From: Acidimicrobiaceae bacterium
GTDB taxonomy: Bacteria; Actinomycetota; Acidimicrobiia; Acidimicrobiales; RAAP-2
DNA: 64,000 nucleotides
Assembly (NCBI GenBank): GCA_003153575.1
Contig: PLZW01000037.1
Coordinates: forward strand, 153,134-217,133
Reading direction: 5' to 3'
In this document: piece by piece, positions 49,367 through 57,318 of the stretch
Layout: every line of letters begins with the position of its first letter
How positions within the stretch are numbered: position 1 is the first letter of the stretch
The notes under the pieces: model-generated
Seen by the model: only the letters and a program-made list of their open reading frames with translations
What the model was told of the DNA's origin: nothing
The model's database searches: none
Made by a program: the position numbers and the translations under genes

Positions 49367-50751
49367 GTGACGTGACCGACGTCGTCAACCCGGCCACCGA
49401 GCAGGTGATCGCACTGATCCCGATCAACGGGGTGGAGGCCACCGACGAGGCGGTGGCCCGGGCCCATGCCGCCGGACCGGCCTGGCGGGCCGTGGCCCCG
49501 GCCGACCGGGCCCGTCTGATGCGCCGGTTCGCCGCCACCGTGGAGGACCACCACGAGGAGTTGGCCCAGCTGGAGACGGCCAACGTGGGCAAGCCCATCG
49601 GCGAGAGCCGTGACGAGGTGGCCATGGTGGCCGAGGTCCTCTACTTCTACGCCGGGGCCGTCGACAAGCACCGGGGCGCCACGGTGCCCGTGGCCGGCGG
49701 GGTCGACATGACCTTCCACGAGCCGCTCGGCGTGGTCGGGGCCATCATCCCCTGGAACTTCCCCGTGGCCATCACCTCGTGGAAGGTGGGCCCGGCCCTC
49801 GCCACGGGTAACACCATCGTGGTCAAGCCGGCCGAGATCACCCCGCTTACCGCCGTGCGCCTGGCCGAGCTCGGCCTCGAGGCCGGCCTGCCCGAGGGCG
49901 TCCTGCAGGTGGTGACGGGCAAGGGCTCCGTGGTCGGCACCCGGCTGGCCGAGCACCCGGACGTGGCCAAGATCGCCTTCACCGGGTCGACCGAGGTCGG
50001 GAGGGACGTGATGTCCCGGGCCTCGGGCACCATCAAACGGGTGACGCTGGAACTGGGCGGCAAGTCGGCCTCCGTGGTCTTTGCCGACGCCGACCTGAAG
50101 CGGGCGGCCGCCTCGGCCCCGGGCGGCATGTTCGCCAACGCCGGCCAGGACTGCTGCGCCCGCAGCCGGATCCTCGTCCAGCGCGGGGCCATGGACGAGT
50201 TCCTCGACCTGCTGGCCGACGCCGTGCGGTCCTGGACGGTCGGCGATCCGACCGACCCCGACATCAAGATGGGCCCGATGGTCACGGCCGCCCACCGCGG
50301 CGTGGTGGCCGGCTTCATGGACGAGGGGATGGGTGCTCCGGGCGGGCCGGTGGCGTCCCACACCGCCGGCGCGGTGCCCGATGGCCCCGGTTACTGGTTC
50401 CCCCCGACGGTCGTGGCCCCGGCCGATCCCGGATGGCGCATGGCCCGCGAGGAGATCTTCGGGCCCATCGTGGCCGTGATCCCCTTCGACGACGAGGACG
50501 AGGCCGTCCGACTGGCCAACGACACCCCGTATGGGCTGTCGGGGTCGATTTGGACGCGGGACGGCGCCCGGTCGCTGCGAATGGCCCGGGCCGTGCAGGC
50601 CGGCAACCTGTCGGTCAACTCCAACAGCTCGGTGCGGGTGCAGACCAGCTTCGGCGGCATGAAGCAGTCGGGCTTCGGACGCGAGCTCGGCCTCGAGGCG
50701 TTGGCCTCCTACACCGAGGTCAAGAACGTCTTCGTAGCGACCGACGACTGA
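49363..50751 (+). CDS. Aldehyde dehydrogenase (PuuC/betaine- or aminobutyraldehyde type)
   Basis: 462 aa NAD(P)-dependent. IIPWNFPVAITSWKVGPALATGN holds the catalytic Asn, FTGSTEVGRDVM the cofactor loop, TLELGGKSASVVF the general-base Glu, and NAGQDCCARSRIL the nucleophilic Cys (near 264). EEIFGPIVAVIPFDDEDEAVRLAND closes the fold. In context it should oxidise the gamma-glutamyl-aminoaldehyde formed from a polyamine. Overlaps the PuuD-like gene by ATGA, GGAG is 7 bases upstream. The enzyme that makes the aldehyde (an oxidase or aminotransferase) is not in the window. Confidence 0.9.
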   Translation: MSDVTDVVNPATEQVIALIPINGVEATDEAVARAHAAGPAWRAVAPADRARLMRRFAATVEDHHEELAQLETANVGKPIGESRDEVAMVAEVLYFYAGAVDKHRGATVPVAGGVDMTFHEPLGVVGAIIPWNFPVAITSWKVGPALATGNTIVVKPAEITPLTAVRLAELGLEAGLPEGVLQVVTGKGSVVGTRLAEHPDVAKIAFTGSTEVGRDVMSRASGTIKRVTLELGGKSASVVFADADLKRAAASAPGGMFANAGQDCCARSRILVQRGAMDEFLDLLADAVRSWTVGDPTDPDIKMGPMVTAAHRGVVAGFMDEGMGAPGGPVASHTAGAVPDGPGYWFPPTVVAPADPGWRMAREEIFGPIVAVIPFDDEDEAVRLANDTPYGLSGSIWTRDGARSLRMARAVQAGNLSVNSNSSVRVQTSFGGMKQSGFGRELGLEALASYTEVKNVFVATDD

Positions 50752-50770
50752 GTACGACGGTGCCGGGTCG

Positions 50771-51709
50771 TCACGCGGCGGCAGCACTGCGGTAGTAGAA
50801 GTCCTCGGCCAGGTCGTCGATCAGCCCCGGGCCGGTGGGCCGCCACCCGAGGGCCTCCTGGGTCCAGACGCTCGACGCCGGGCTGTCGAGACCGAGGAAG
50901 TGGGCCAGGAAGCCGAAGTGGGCATCGGCCTCCTCGGGGGGCACGGCGGCCACCGGAAGGTCGAGCCGGCGCCCGATCACCTCGGCCACGGACCGGATCG
51001 CCACACCCTCGTCGGCGACCGCGTGCAGGGTGGATCCGGCCGGCGCCCGCTCGACGGCCAGGCGGAACAGACGGGCGGCATCAGATCTGTGCACGGCGGG
51101 CCAGCGGTTGGCGCCGTCGCCGAGGTAGCCGGACGTGCCCGCGGCCCGGGCGAAGCCGACGATGGCGGCCATGAAGCCGTTGTCGCCGTCGCCGTGGACG
51201 GTGGGGGGCAGGCGCAGTACTGACGACCGCACGCCCCGGGATGCGAAGGACGCACACAGCTGCGCCGTACCCAGCCGCGTCCGGGGTCCGGCGGGTATGT
51301 GGGACGACCCGGCGTCGGCGACGAGCCCGTCCTGCTCGGTAGCCACCCGCCCCGGCACAAGGCCGAGCAGGCCAGAGGCGAGGACGAACGGTCGGTCGGA
51401 GCCGGCGAGCGTCTCGCCGAATGTCTCGACCGCCCGGCGGTCGGCATCGGCGGCAGCCTCGAAGTCGCCCGAAAAGGCCAGGTCGTGCTTGAACGCGAGG
51501 TGGATGACACCGTCGGATGCGTCGGCGGCCCGACGCAGGTCGTCGAGGTCGTCGAGCGTGCCCGGCTGCACCTCCGCCCCGGCGGCCACCAGGGCGGCGG
51601 CGGAGGCGTCGGAACGGGCCAGGCCCACCACCTGGTGGCCGGCGCCGAGGAGTTCGGGCACGACGGCGGAACCGATCCACCCGGACGCTCCGGTGACGAA
51701 GATGCGCAT
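50771..51709 (-). CDS. NAD-dependent epimerase/dehydratase-family (extended SDR) protein
   Basis: 312 aa. MRIFVTGASGWIGSAVVPELLGAGHQVVGLARS is the extended-SDR nucleotide loop, GVIHLAF the conserved strand, and PLGTAQLCASFASRGVRSSVLRL-type order with VLRLPPTVHG. The classical YxxxK is missing in that spacing (RLGTAQ in its place), as in the atypical group of short epimerase-like reductases. The substrate is unknown. AGGAGGT directly precedes the ATG. It faces the TetR gene across repeats and a duplicated operator and is its likely target. Confidence 0.85.
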   Translation of the reverse strand: MRIFVTGASGWIGSAVVPELLGAGHQVVGLARSDASAAALVAAGAEVQPGTLDDLDDLRRAADASDGVIHLAFKHDLAFSGDFEAAADADRRAVETFGETLAGSDRPFVLASGLLGLVPGRVATEQDGLVADAGSSHIPAGPRTRLGTAQLCASFASRGVRSSVLRLPPTVHGDGDNGFMAAIVGFARAAGTSGYLGDGANRWPAVHRSDAARLFRLAVERAPAGSTLHAVADEGVAIRSVAEVIGRRLDLPVAAVPPEEADAHFGFLAHFLGLDSPASSVWTQEALGWRPTGPGLIDDLAEDFYYRSAAAA

Positions 51710-51738
51710 GGGGTCTACCTCCTGGTGATGGACCGACC

Positions 51739-51790
51739 CCGAAGCACGGTGTGCCGAAGCACGGTGTGCCGAAGCACGGTGTGCCGAAGT
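51739..51790. repeat. Three 15-bp tandem repeats plus a partial fourth
   Basis: CCGAAGCACGGTGTG occurs three times in direct succession (51739-51753, 51754-51768, 51769-51783), then CCGAAGT begins a degenerate copy. It lies in the divergent promoter region of the epimerase and TetR genes, immediately before the operator pair. It may be slippage-prone or add helical spacing. Confidence 0.9.
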
Positions 51791-51792
51791 CT

Positions 51793-51811
51793 GATGTCAG
51801 TGTCTGTCATC
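51793..51811. promoter_or_regulatory. TetR operator candidate, copy 1
   Basis: GATGTCAGTGTCTGTCATC, a near-palindrome (GATGWCAG arm against CTGTCATC). A second copy differing by one base lies 11 bases downstream. Confidence 0.65.
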
Positions 51812-51822
51812 ACCGTACCATG

Positions 51823-51841
51823 GATGTCAGTGGCTGTCATC
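51823..51841. promoter_or_regulatory. TetR operator candidate, copy 2
   Basis: GATGTCAGTGGCTGTCATC, 30 bases centre-to-centre from copy 1, about three helical turns. It ends 18 bases before the TetR ATG, so binding should autoregulate that gene and the divergent epimerase. Confidence 0.65.
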
Positions 51842-51859
51842 AAGGAGTAGCCTCAGGAC

Positions 51860-52426
51860 ATGGGTCGATGGCAGCCGGAGAGCCGTAGCCGCCTCGAGCA
51901 GGCGGCCCTCGCCCTCTACGGGGAGCGCGGGTTCGAGGAGACCACGGTGGCGGAGATAGCCGCCCGGGCCGGGCTGACCGAGCGGACGTTCTTCCGGTAC
52001 TTCAGCGACAAACGCGAGGTCCTGTTCGGGGGCGCCGGCATGTTGCAACAGGTCCTGGTGGACGCCGCCGCCGTCGCACCGGCGACGGCGGGCCCGATCG
52101 AGGTCGTCGGCTGTGTGCTCGACGCCATCGGTGTCCTCTTCGAGGAACGCCGGGACTTCGGCCGCCAGCGCCAGGCCATCATCGCCGCCAGTGCCGACCT
52201 CCGCGAGCGCGAGCTGATCAAGCTGGCGACGCTGGCCGCCGCGATGGCCGACGCCCTGCGCCGGCGGGGGGTCGCCGACCCGGTCGCCGGACTCACCGGC
52301 GAGGTGGCCGTCGCCATCTTCAAGATCGCCTTCGAACGCTGGGTGGCCGATGACAACACGCAGGAGCTGTCTCTCCTCATGCGCGAGGGTCTGGCCGAAC
52401 TCAGGGCGGTGACGTCCGGCGATTGA
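51860..52426 (+). CDS. TetR-family transcriptional regulator
   Basis: 188 aa. N-terminal helix-turn-helix (about 10-58): RLEQAALALYGERGFEETTVAEIA and LTERTFFRYFSDKREVLF, the family's conserved recognition region. The C-terminal ligand domain is helical with few markers. The ligand is unknown. AAGGAG lies 12 bases before the ATG, rather far. The divergent gene is an epimerase-like reductase. The duplicated palindrome between them is its probable operator. Confidence 0.9.
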   Translation: MGRWQPESRSRLEQAALALYGERGFEETTVAEIAARAGLTERTFFRYFSDKREVLFGGAGMLQQVLVDAAAVAPATAGPIEVVGCVLDAIGVLFEERRDFGRQRQAIIAASADLRERELIKLATLAAAMADALRRRGVADPVAGLTGEVAVAIFKIAFERWVADDNTQELSLLMREGLAELRAVTSGD

Positions 52427-52452
52427 GTATCCCTCCGCCGTCGGCGAACGGG

Positions 52453-52851
52453 TCAGCGGATGCTGCGGATCCTCGTGGCGGGCCCGCCATCGGCGTCGCC
52501 GGCGTGTGCCTCGAGGAGCCGGACGAGGCGGCCGAGGTCCGGATTCCAGAGGTTGATCGGGCCCGAGCCGGTGGACGCCCTCCCGTCGATGTCAAGTGTG
52601 TTGCCCCTCGACAGGTGCTCGACGGGTGGCGAACCCGGCTCGGAAACTTGGACGACGGTGCCCCGGGCATCGCTCAGGATGCCGTCCGGCATGAAGCCCG
52701 GCTGCGCGGGGTGCGCGGGTCGGACGTCACGGGTAGGGGTGCGGGAGCCGCCGCCGGTGCCCCGGACGAGGGTGAGCGCGGGGCCGTCGGTGCGACGGCG
52801 GAGGTGTTCGGTCCGGCTGGCGTGGAAGGTGCTCCCTGGCATGTCACCCAT
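52453..52851 (-). CDS. Hypothetical protein
   Basis: 132 aa, not recognised. Codons show the window's strong third-position G/C bias, which supports it being real. The C-terminal half (LSRGNTLDIDGRASTGSGPINLWNP, then DLGRLVRLLEAHAGD) looks ordered. The N-terminal 50 residues are Arg/Thr/Gly/Pro-rich and probably disordered. A start at 52842 is possible. It is convergent with the TetR gene, with 26 bases between. Confidence 0.5.
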   Translation of the reverse strand: MGDMPGSTFHASRTEHLRRRTDGPALTLVRGTGGGSRTPTRDVRPAHPAQPGFMPDGILSDARGTVVQVSEPGSPPVEHLSRGNTLDIDGRASTGSGPINLWNPDLGRLVRLLEAHAGDADGGPATRIRSIR

Positions 52852-52993
52852 GGTGCTGGTCGCCGTTAAGGGGAACCGAAGGTTGGCGTAGGAGAACCCG
52901 AAGAAGATCGGAAGAAGCAGATGAGAGGGCAGCGCGGGACCGGTCCGGACGGCCGTCGCTGCCCTCTGGCCGTCCTTGCCCCGGGGGTCCGGG

Positions 52994-52999
52994 TAACGT
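52994..52999 (+). promoter_or_regulatory. Leaderless -10 box for the 39-aa protein
   Basis: TAACGT followed by 7 bases and the ATG at 53007. Confidence 0.4.
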
Positions 53000-53006
53000 C
53001 GATCCC

Positions 53007-53126
53007 ATGTCCGACCGCTCCCGCAAGATTGCCAAGCCGGCCGCCGCCCTCGGCGTCCTGGCCACGATGGCCAGCATCTGGTGGTTCGCCCTGCGCCCCC
53101 GGCGCAAAGTCAAGCTCGACAAGTAG
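53007..53126 (+). CDS. 39-aa small membrane protein
   Basis: 39 codons, MSDRSRKIAKP, then a single hydrophobic segment (AAALGVLATMASIWWFAL, about 12-29) and a basic tail RPRRKVKLDK. It is a typical one-helix small membrane protein with positive charge on both sides. It is preceded by a leaderless-type promoter and has normal codon bias. Function unknown. It sits 82 bases before the MFS gene. Confidence 0.6.
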   Translation: MSDRSRKIAKPAAALGVLATMASIWWFALRPRRKVKLDK

Positions 53127-53196
53127 GTCAGGACTGCCCGACCCATGCGGTCTCCCGACGAAGGGGCGGCCCATCCGGAGTCCGGTCCGGCGCCGG

Positions 53197-53202
53197 TAAC
53201 CT
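53197..53202 (+). promoter_or_regulatory. Leaderless -10 box for the MFS transporter
   Basis: TAACCT followed by 6 bases and the GTG at 53209. Confidence 0.45.
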
Positions 53203-53208
53203 CGACGT

Positions 53209-54510
53209 GTGGCCCTGGCATCGCTCCGCCCGCTCCGCTCGCGGAACTTCGCCCTCATCTGGTCGGCCGGCCTGGTCTCCAACCTGGGCTCGTGGATGCA
53301 GACGGTGGCGCTCGGTGTCCTCGTCTACACCCACACCGGATCGGCCGGGGCGGGATGGGCCGGGCTGGTGGCGGCGGCGGGCTTCGTCCCCATCGGCCTG
53401 CTGGCGCCGGTGGGCGGCGCACTGGCCGATCGGCTCGACCGTCGACGCTGGCTGATCCTCACCACCCTGGCTGAGACGACGTTCGCCGCAGTGCTGGCGG
53501 TACTGGCCGGCCTCCACCACGACCCGCCCTGGGCGTTGGTCGTCCTGTCGTTCCTGGGCGGGGCGTCGGGGGCCATCGGCTTTCCTGCCTACCAGGCCAT
53601 GGTGCCCGACCTGGTGCCCACCGAGGACCTGCTCGGTGCCGTCTCGCTGTCGTCGGCCCAGTACAACCTGGGCCGAGTCATCGGGCCCGCCGTGGCCGGC
53701 CTGCTGCTCCTCAGCCAGAACTACGCCTTCGTCTTCGGGATCAACGCCCTGTCGTTCGGTGCCGTCCTGGTCGCCCTGCTGCTCGTCCGCCTCCCCAGGC
53801 CGGTCCCGGTCAGCGGCCATCTGTCGATGGCGCAGAGAATCCTGGAAGGCGCCCGCGCCGCCCAGGCCGAGCCCGGGTGCCGCTCGGCCATCGGTTGGAT
53901 CGCCGTGGTGGCCCTGCTCGCCTCGCCCTTCATCGCCCTGGTGCCGGCCATGGCCCGCCAGTTCACGGGTTCGGGTCGCAGCCTGGCCGTCGTGACCGCG
54001 CTGCTGATCACGGCCCAGGGTGTGGGCGCGGTGGCCGGCGCCCTGGCCCTGCCCGGCCTGGCCCTCCGCTTCGGTCGGTCGACCATGCTCCGTGCCGCCC
54101 TGTTCGCCGTCCCCGTGCTCCTCTGCGGGTACGCACTGGCCCCGAACCTGGCCTTCGCCATTCCTGCGTTTGTGGCGGTGGGCGCCGGCTACATCTGCGT
54201 GCTCTCCGGACTCAATACCGTGGTCCAGCTGCGGGCACCGGTCGCGGCACGGGGCCGGATCCTCAGCATCTACATGATGGCCCTCGGGCTCGTCTACCCG
54301 ATCGGGGCCGTCGTCCAGGGACGGCTGGCCAACACCCACGGGATCCGGGCGGTGACGCTGGCCGGTGCGGTGGTGCTCTTCGCCGTCCTCGTCCTGGCCG
54401 CCGTCGTGCGCCCGGCGGCATTCACCAATCTGGCCGATCCGACCGCCATCGACGGCCCGATCGCGGAGGTCGGGACGCCTGACCCCGCGCCCGCCGGGGG
54501 GAACGGGTGA
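53209..54510 (+). CDS. MFS transporter (EntS-like exporter)
   Basis: 433 aa with about 12 helices. LRSRNFALIWSAGLVSNLGSWMQTVALG is the N-terminus of the EntS/enterobactin-exporter-type MFS group. GALADRLDRRRWLILT is motif A. FPAYQAMVPDLVPTEDLLGAVSLSSAQYNLGRVIGPAVAG follows in order, with each part diagnostic. Probably exports a metabolite or drug. The GTG start has no Shine-Dalgarno. The last 35 residues are polar. Its stop overlaps the acyl-CoA ligase start (GTGA). Confidence 0.89.
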   Translation: MALASLRPLRSRNFALIWSAGLVSNLGSWMQTVALGVLVYTHTGSAGAGWAGLVAAAGFVPIGLLAPVGGALADRLDRRRWLILTTLAETTFAAVLAVLAGLHHDPPWALVVLSFLGGASGAIGFPAYQAMVPDLVPTEDLLGAVSLSSAQYNLGRVIGPAVAGLLLLSQNYAFVFGINALSFGAVLVALLLVRLPRPVPVSGHLSMAQRILEGARAAQAEPGCRSAIGWIAVVALLASPFIALVPAMARQFTGSGRSLAVVTALLITAQGVGAVAGALALPGLALRFGRSTMLRAALFAVPVLLCGYALAPNLAFAIPAFVAVGAGYICVLSGLNTVVQLRAPVAARGRILSIYMMALGLVYPIGAVVQGRLANTHGIRAVTLAGAVVLFAVLVLAAVVRPAAFTNLADPTAIDGPIAEVGTPDPAPAGGNG

Positions 54511-55865
54511 CGGACTCTCCCGACGTCGAGGTCCTGACCGCGGCCGACGCCGAGGAGGCCCAGGCCCGGGCAGCCGGCGCATTGGCCGCGGCCGGCGCTT
54601 CCGAAGGTGACCGGGTGGCATTCTGTCTTCCGTCCTCGGCCGCACTGCTCTGCGCCGTGCTCGGCGCACTGCGGGTCGGGATCGTGCCGGTGCTCTTGAA
54701 CGCCACCCTGACCGACGCCGAGCGCGACCTGCTGGTGGACGACGCCGACCCGGCGCTGGTCGTGTCGGACGCGGACGCCCTGGCCCGTCTCGACGCCGGT
54801 CCACCGTCCCCTCTGGCCCCGTTCCCCCGGGCCCGTCCGATGCATTACACCTCGGGCACCACCGGTCAGGCGAAGGGGGTGTGGTCCGGGTTATGGGACA
54901 CCCGTACGGCGGCGCACGCCTTCGCCGACGAGGCCGACCTGTGGGGATTCGGACCACACGACGTCCACCTCGTGTGCTCGCCCATGTACCACTCGGTGTC
55001 GGTGCGCTTCGCCGGGGGCACGTTGCTGCGCGGCGGCACGTGTGTGATCCTCCGCCACTTCGACGCCGGACGGGCGGCCGAGGCCCTGGAGGGCGCCTAC
55101 GGGCCGGTGCCGACCACCACGTTTCTCGCCCCTTCGGCCCTGACCCGGCTGCTGGCCCTGCCCCACACCGGACCGGACCGGTTCGCCTCCCTCCGCCTGC
55201 TCGTCCACGCCGGGTCGGCCTGCCCGCCGGCGCTCAAGCGGGCCGCCCTCGACGTTGTGGGCCCCGGCGTCCTCTGGGAGTTCTACGGCTCGACCGAGGG
55301 CCAGTTCACCGCGTGCCCCCCCGAGGAATGGCTCCAGCGACCGGGCACCGTCGGCCGGGCGCGAGAGGGCCGGACGCTGACCGTCGACGACGGGGGCGCG
55401 GTCTGGTGCCGCACCCCCGAGTTCGGTCGGTTCACCTACTGGCGGGACGCGGCAAAGACGGCGTCGGCCTGGCGGGACGGGGCGTTCACCGTCGGCGACC
55501 TCGGCCGGATCGACGACGGGGGCTACCTCTTCCTCGACGGCCGACGCGACGACCTCGTCATCACCGGCGGGGTCAACGTCTACCCGGCCGAGGTCGAGGC
55601 GGCGCTGGCCGAGGTGCCCGGCGTCGCCGAGGTGGCCGTGTTCGGGTTGGCCGATGACCGCTGGGGCCAGCGGGTGTGCGCCGCCATCGTGGCCGGCCGC
55701 GGTGCCAACGCCACCGACGTACTGGCCGCCTGCGCCGACCATGCCGTCGGGCACCTGGCCGCCTACAAACGGCCCAAGCAGTACGAGGTGGTGGACGAGT
55801 TGCCGAAGACGTCCACCGGGAAGGTCCGCCGTCTGGCGCTCGCCGAATTGCTCCGACTCGAGTGA
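54507..55865 (+). CDS. AMP-binding (ANL) acyl-CoA synthetase, short form
   Basis: 452 aa, some 50-100 residues shorter than usual because the N-terminal subdomain is reduced. The P-loop is MHYTSGTTGQAKGVW, the adenine motif FYGSTEGQ, the hinge GDLGRIDDGGYLFLDGRRDD followed by LVITGGVNVYPAEVEAAL, and the catalytic Lys PKTSTGKVRRLAL. It activates a carboxylate to acyl-CoA, substrate unknown. GTG start overlapping the MFS stop. It ends 33 bases before the aldehyde dehydrogenase. Confidence 0.89.
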   Translation: MTDSPDVEVLTAADAEEAQARAAGALAAAGASEGDRVAFCLPSSAALLCAVLGALRVGIVPVLLNATLTDAERDLLVDDADPALVVSDADALARLDAGPPSPLAPFPRARPMHYTSGTTGQAKGVWSGLWDTRTAAHAFADEADLWGFGPHDVHLVCSPMYHSVSVRFAGGTLLRGGTCVILRHFDAGRAAEALEGAYGPVPTTTFLAPSALTRLLALPHTGPDRFASLRLLVHAGSACPPALKRAALDVVGPGVLWEFYGSTEGQFTACPPEEWLQRPGTVGRAREGRTLTVDDGGAVWCRTPEFGRFTYWRDAAKTASAWRDGAFTVGDLGRIDDGGYLFLDGRRDDLVITGGVNVYPAEVEAALAEVPGVAEVAVFGLADDRWGQRVCAAIVAGRGANATDVLAACADHAVGHLAAYKRPKQYEVVDELPKTSTGKVRRLALAELLRLE

Positions 55866-55885
55866 GGGGGTCGGTGGCGATGGGC

Positions 55886-55891
55886 GATACT
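55886..55891 (+). promoter_or_regulatory. Leaderless -10 box for the succinate-semialdehyde dehydrogenase
   Basis: GATACT followed by 7 bases and the ATG at 55899. The same GATACTGG occurs before the PuuD-like gene at 48569. Confidence 0.5.
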
Positions 55892-55898
55892 GGTCGCC

Positions 55899-57302
55899 AT
55901 GCCCGCCGCCGACTCCGGTCCCCCCATCGCCACCGTCAACCCGGCCACCGGCGAGCTGCTCGAGACCTTCGAAGCCATGGACGCCGCCGCCGTCGAGGCC
56001 CGGCTGGCCACGGCCGCCGCCGGTGCGGCCACCTGGGCCACGTCCACCTTCACCGAGCGGTCCCGGCTGTTGGTCACCGCCGCCGAGCTGCTCGAGGCCG
56101 AGGTGCCGGACATCGCCCAGGCGATCACCATCGAGATGGGCAAGCCCTTCGCCCAGGCCAAGGGCGAGGTGGCCAAGTGCGCCCACGGCTTGCGTTGGTT
56201 CGCCGAGCACGCCGAACAGATGCTGACCGACCGCGAGGTGGCGGTCGACGCCTCGCTCGGCCTGGTCACCTACCAGCCGCTCGGGGCGGTGCTGGCCATC
56301 ATGCCGTGGAACTTCCCCCTGTGGCAGGTGGTCCGCTTCCTGGCCCCGGCCGTCATGGTCGGCAATGTGGGCCTGCTCAAGCACGCGCCGAGCGTGCCCC
56401 GCACCGCACTGCTACTCGAGGACCTCTTCCGCCGGGCCGGGGCACCGGACGGCGTCCTGCAGGCGCTGCTCGTCGGCACCGACCAGGTGCCGGCGATCAT
56501 TGCCGACCACCGGGTGCAGGCGGTTACCCTGACAGGCAGCGTCGCGGCCGGGCGGGCCGTGGCCGCCCAGGCCGGGGCGGTGGGCAAGAAGGTGGTGCTC
56601 GAGCTCGGCGGCAGCGACCCGTTCATCGTCCTCCCGTCAGCCGACCTCGACCGGGCGGTGCCGGTGGCCGTCCAGGCGCGGGTCCAGAACGCCGGGCAGT
56701 CGTGTATCGCCGCCAAGCGGTTCATCGTGCACACCGATGTGGCCAAAGAGTTCACCGAACGGTTCGTCGCCGCCATGGCCGCCCTGTCGGTGGGGGACCC
56801 CTTCGACCCGGCCACCGAGGTCGGCCCGCTGATCAACGCTGCGGCCGTCGACGGCATCGAGGCCCAGGTCGAGGACGCCCGGGCCAAGGGGGCGACCATC
56901 CTGTGCGGCGGCGAGCGGGTGGTGGGCCCGGGTGGCCCGGACCACCCGGGTTGCTTCTACCGCCCGACGATCGTCACCGACATCGCTCCGGGCATGTCGG
57001 TGGCCACCGAGGAGGTCTTCGGACCCGTCGCCCTCCTCTATACGGTGGCCGACGCCGACGAGGCCCTCGCCCTGGCCAACGACACCGAGTTCGGACTGGG
57101 CTCGAGCGTGTGGACGAACGACCCGGACGAGCAGCAGCGCTTCGTGGTCGGACTGCAGGCCGGGCAGGTGTTCGTGAACGGCATGGTGGTGTCGATGCCG
57201 CAGCTGCCGTTCGGCGGGATCAAGAGCTCGGGCATCGGTCGCGAGCTGTCCTGCTTCGGGCTCCACGAGTTCTGCAACGTGAAGTCGGTCTGGATCGCGT
57301 GA
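55899..57302 (+). CDS. NAD(P)-dependent succinate-semialdehyde dehydrogenase
   Basis: 467 aa aldehyde dehydrogenase. IATVNPATGELLETFEAMD is the typical SSADH N-terminus. MPWNFPLWQVVRFLAPAVMVGN has the catalytic Asn, VTLTGSVAAGRAVAAQA the cofactor loop, VLELGGSDPFIVL the Glu and NAGQSCIAAKRFI the Cys. The product succinate enters the TCA cycle and would suit GABA from the polyamine set at 47109-50751, though it lies 5 kb away and apart. No Shine-Dalgarno, leaderless-type box upstream. Confidence 0.92.
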   Translation: MPAADSGPPIATVNPATGELLETFEAMDAAAVEARLATAAAGAATWATSTFTERSRLLVTAAELLEAEVPDIAQAITIEMGKPFAQAKGEVAKCAHGLRWFAEHAEQMLTDREVAVDASLGLVTYQPLGAVLAIMPWNFPLWQVVRFLAPAVMVGNVGLLKHAPSVPRTALLLEDLFRRAGAPDGVLQALLVGTDQVPAIIADHRVQAVTLTGSVAAGRAVAAQAGAVGKKVVLELGGSDPFIVLPSADLDRAVPVAVQARVQNAGQSCIAAKRFIVHTDVAKEFTERFVAAMAALSVGDPFDPATEVGPLINAAAVDGIEAQVEDARAKGATILCGGERVVGPGGPDHPGCFYRPTIVTDIAPGMSVATEEVFGPVALLYTVADADEALALANDTEFGLGSSVWTNDPDEQQRFVVGLQAGQVFVNGMVVSMPQLPFGGIKSSGIGRELSCFGLHEFCNVKSVWIA

Positions 57303-57318
57303 TGGCCGACCGGTCCCC

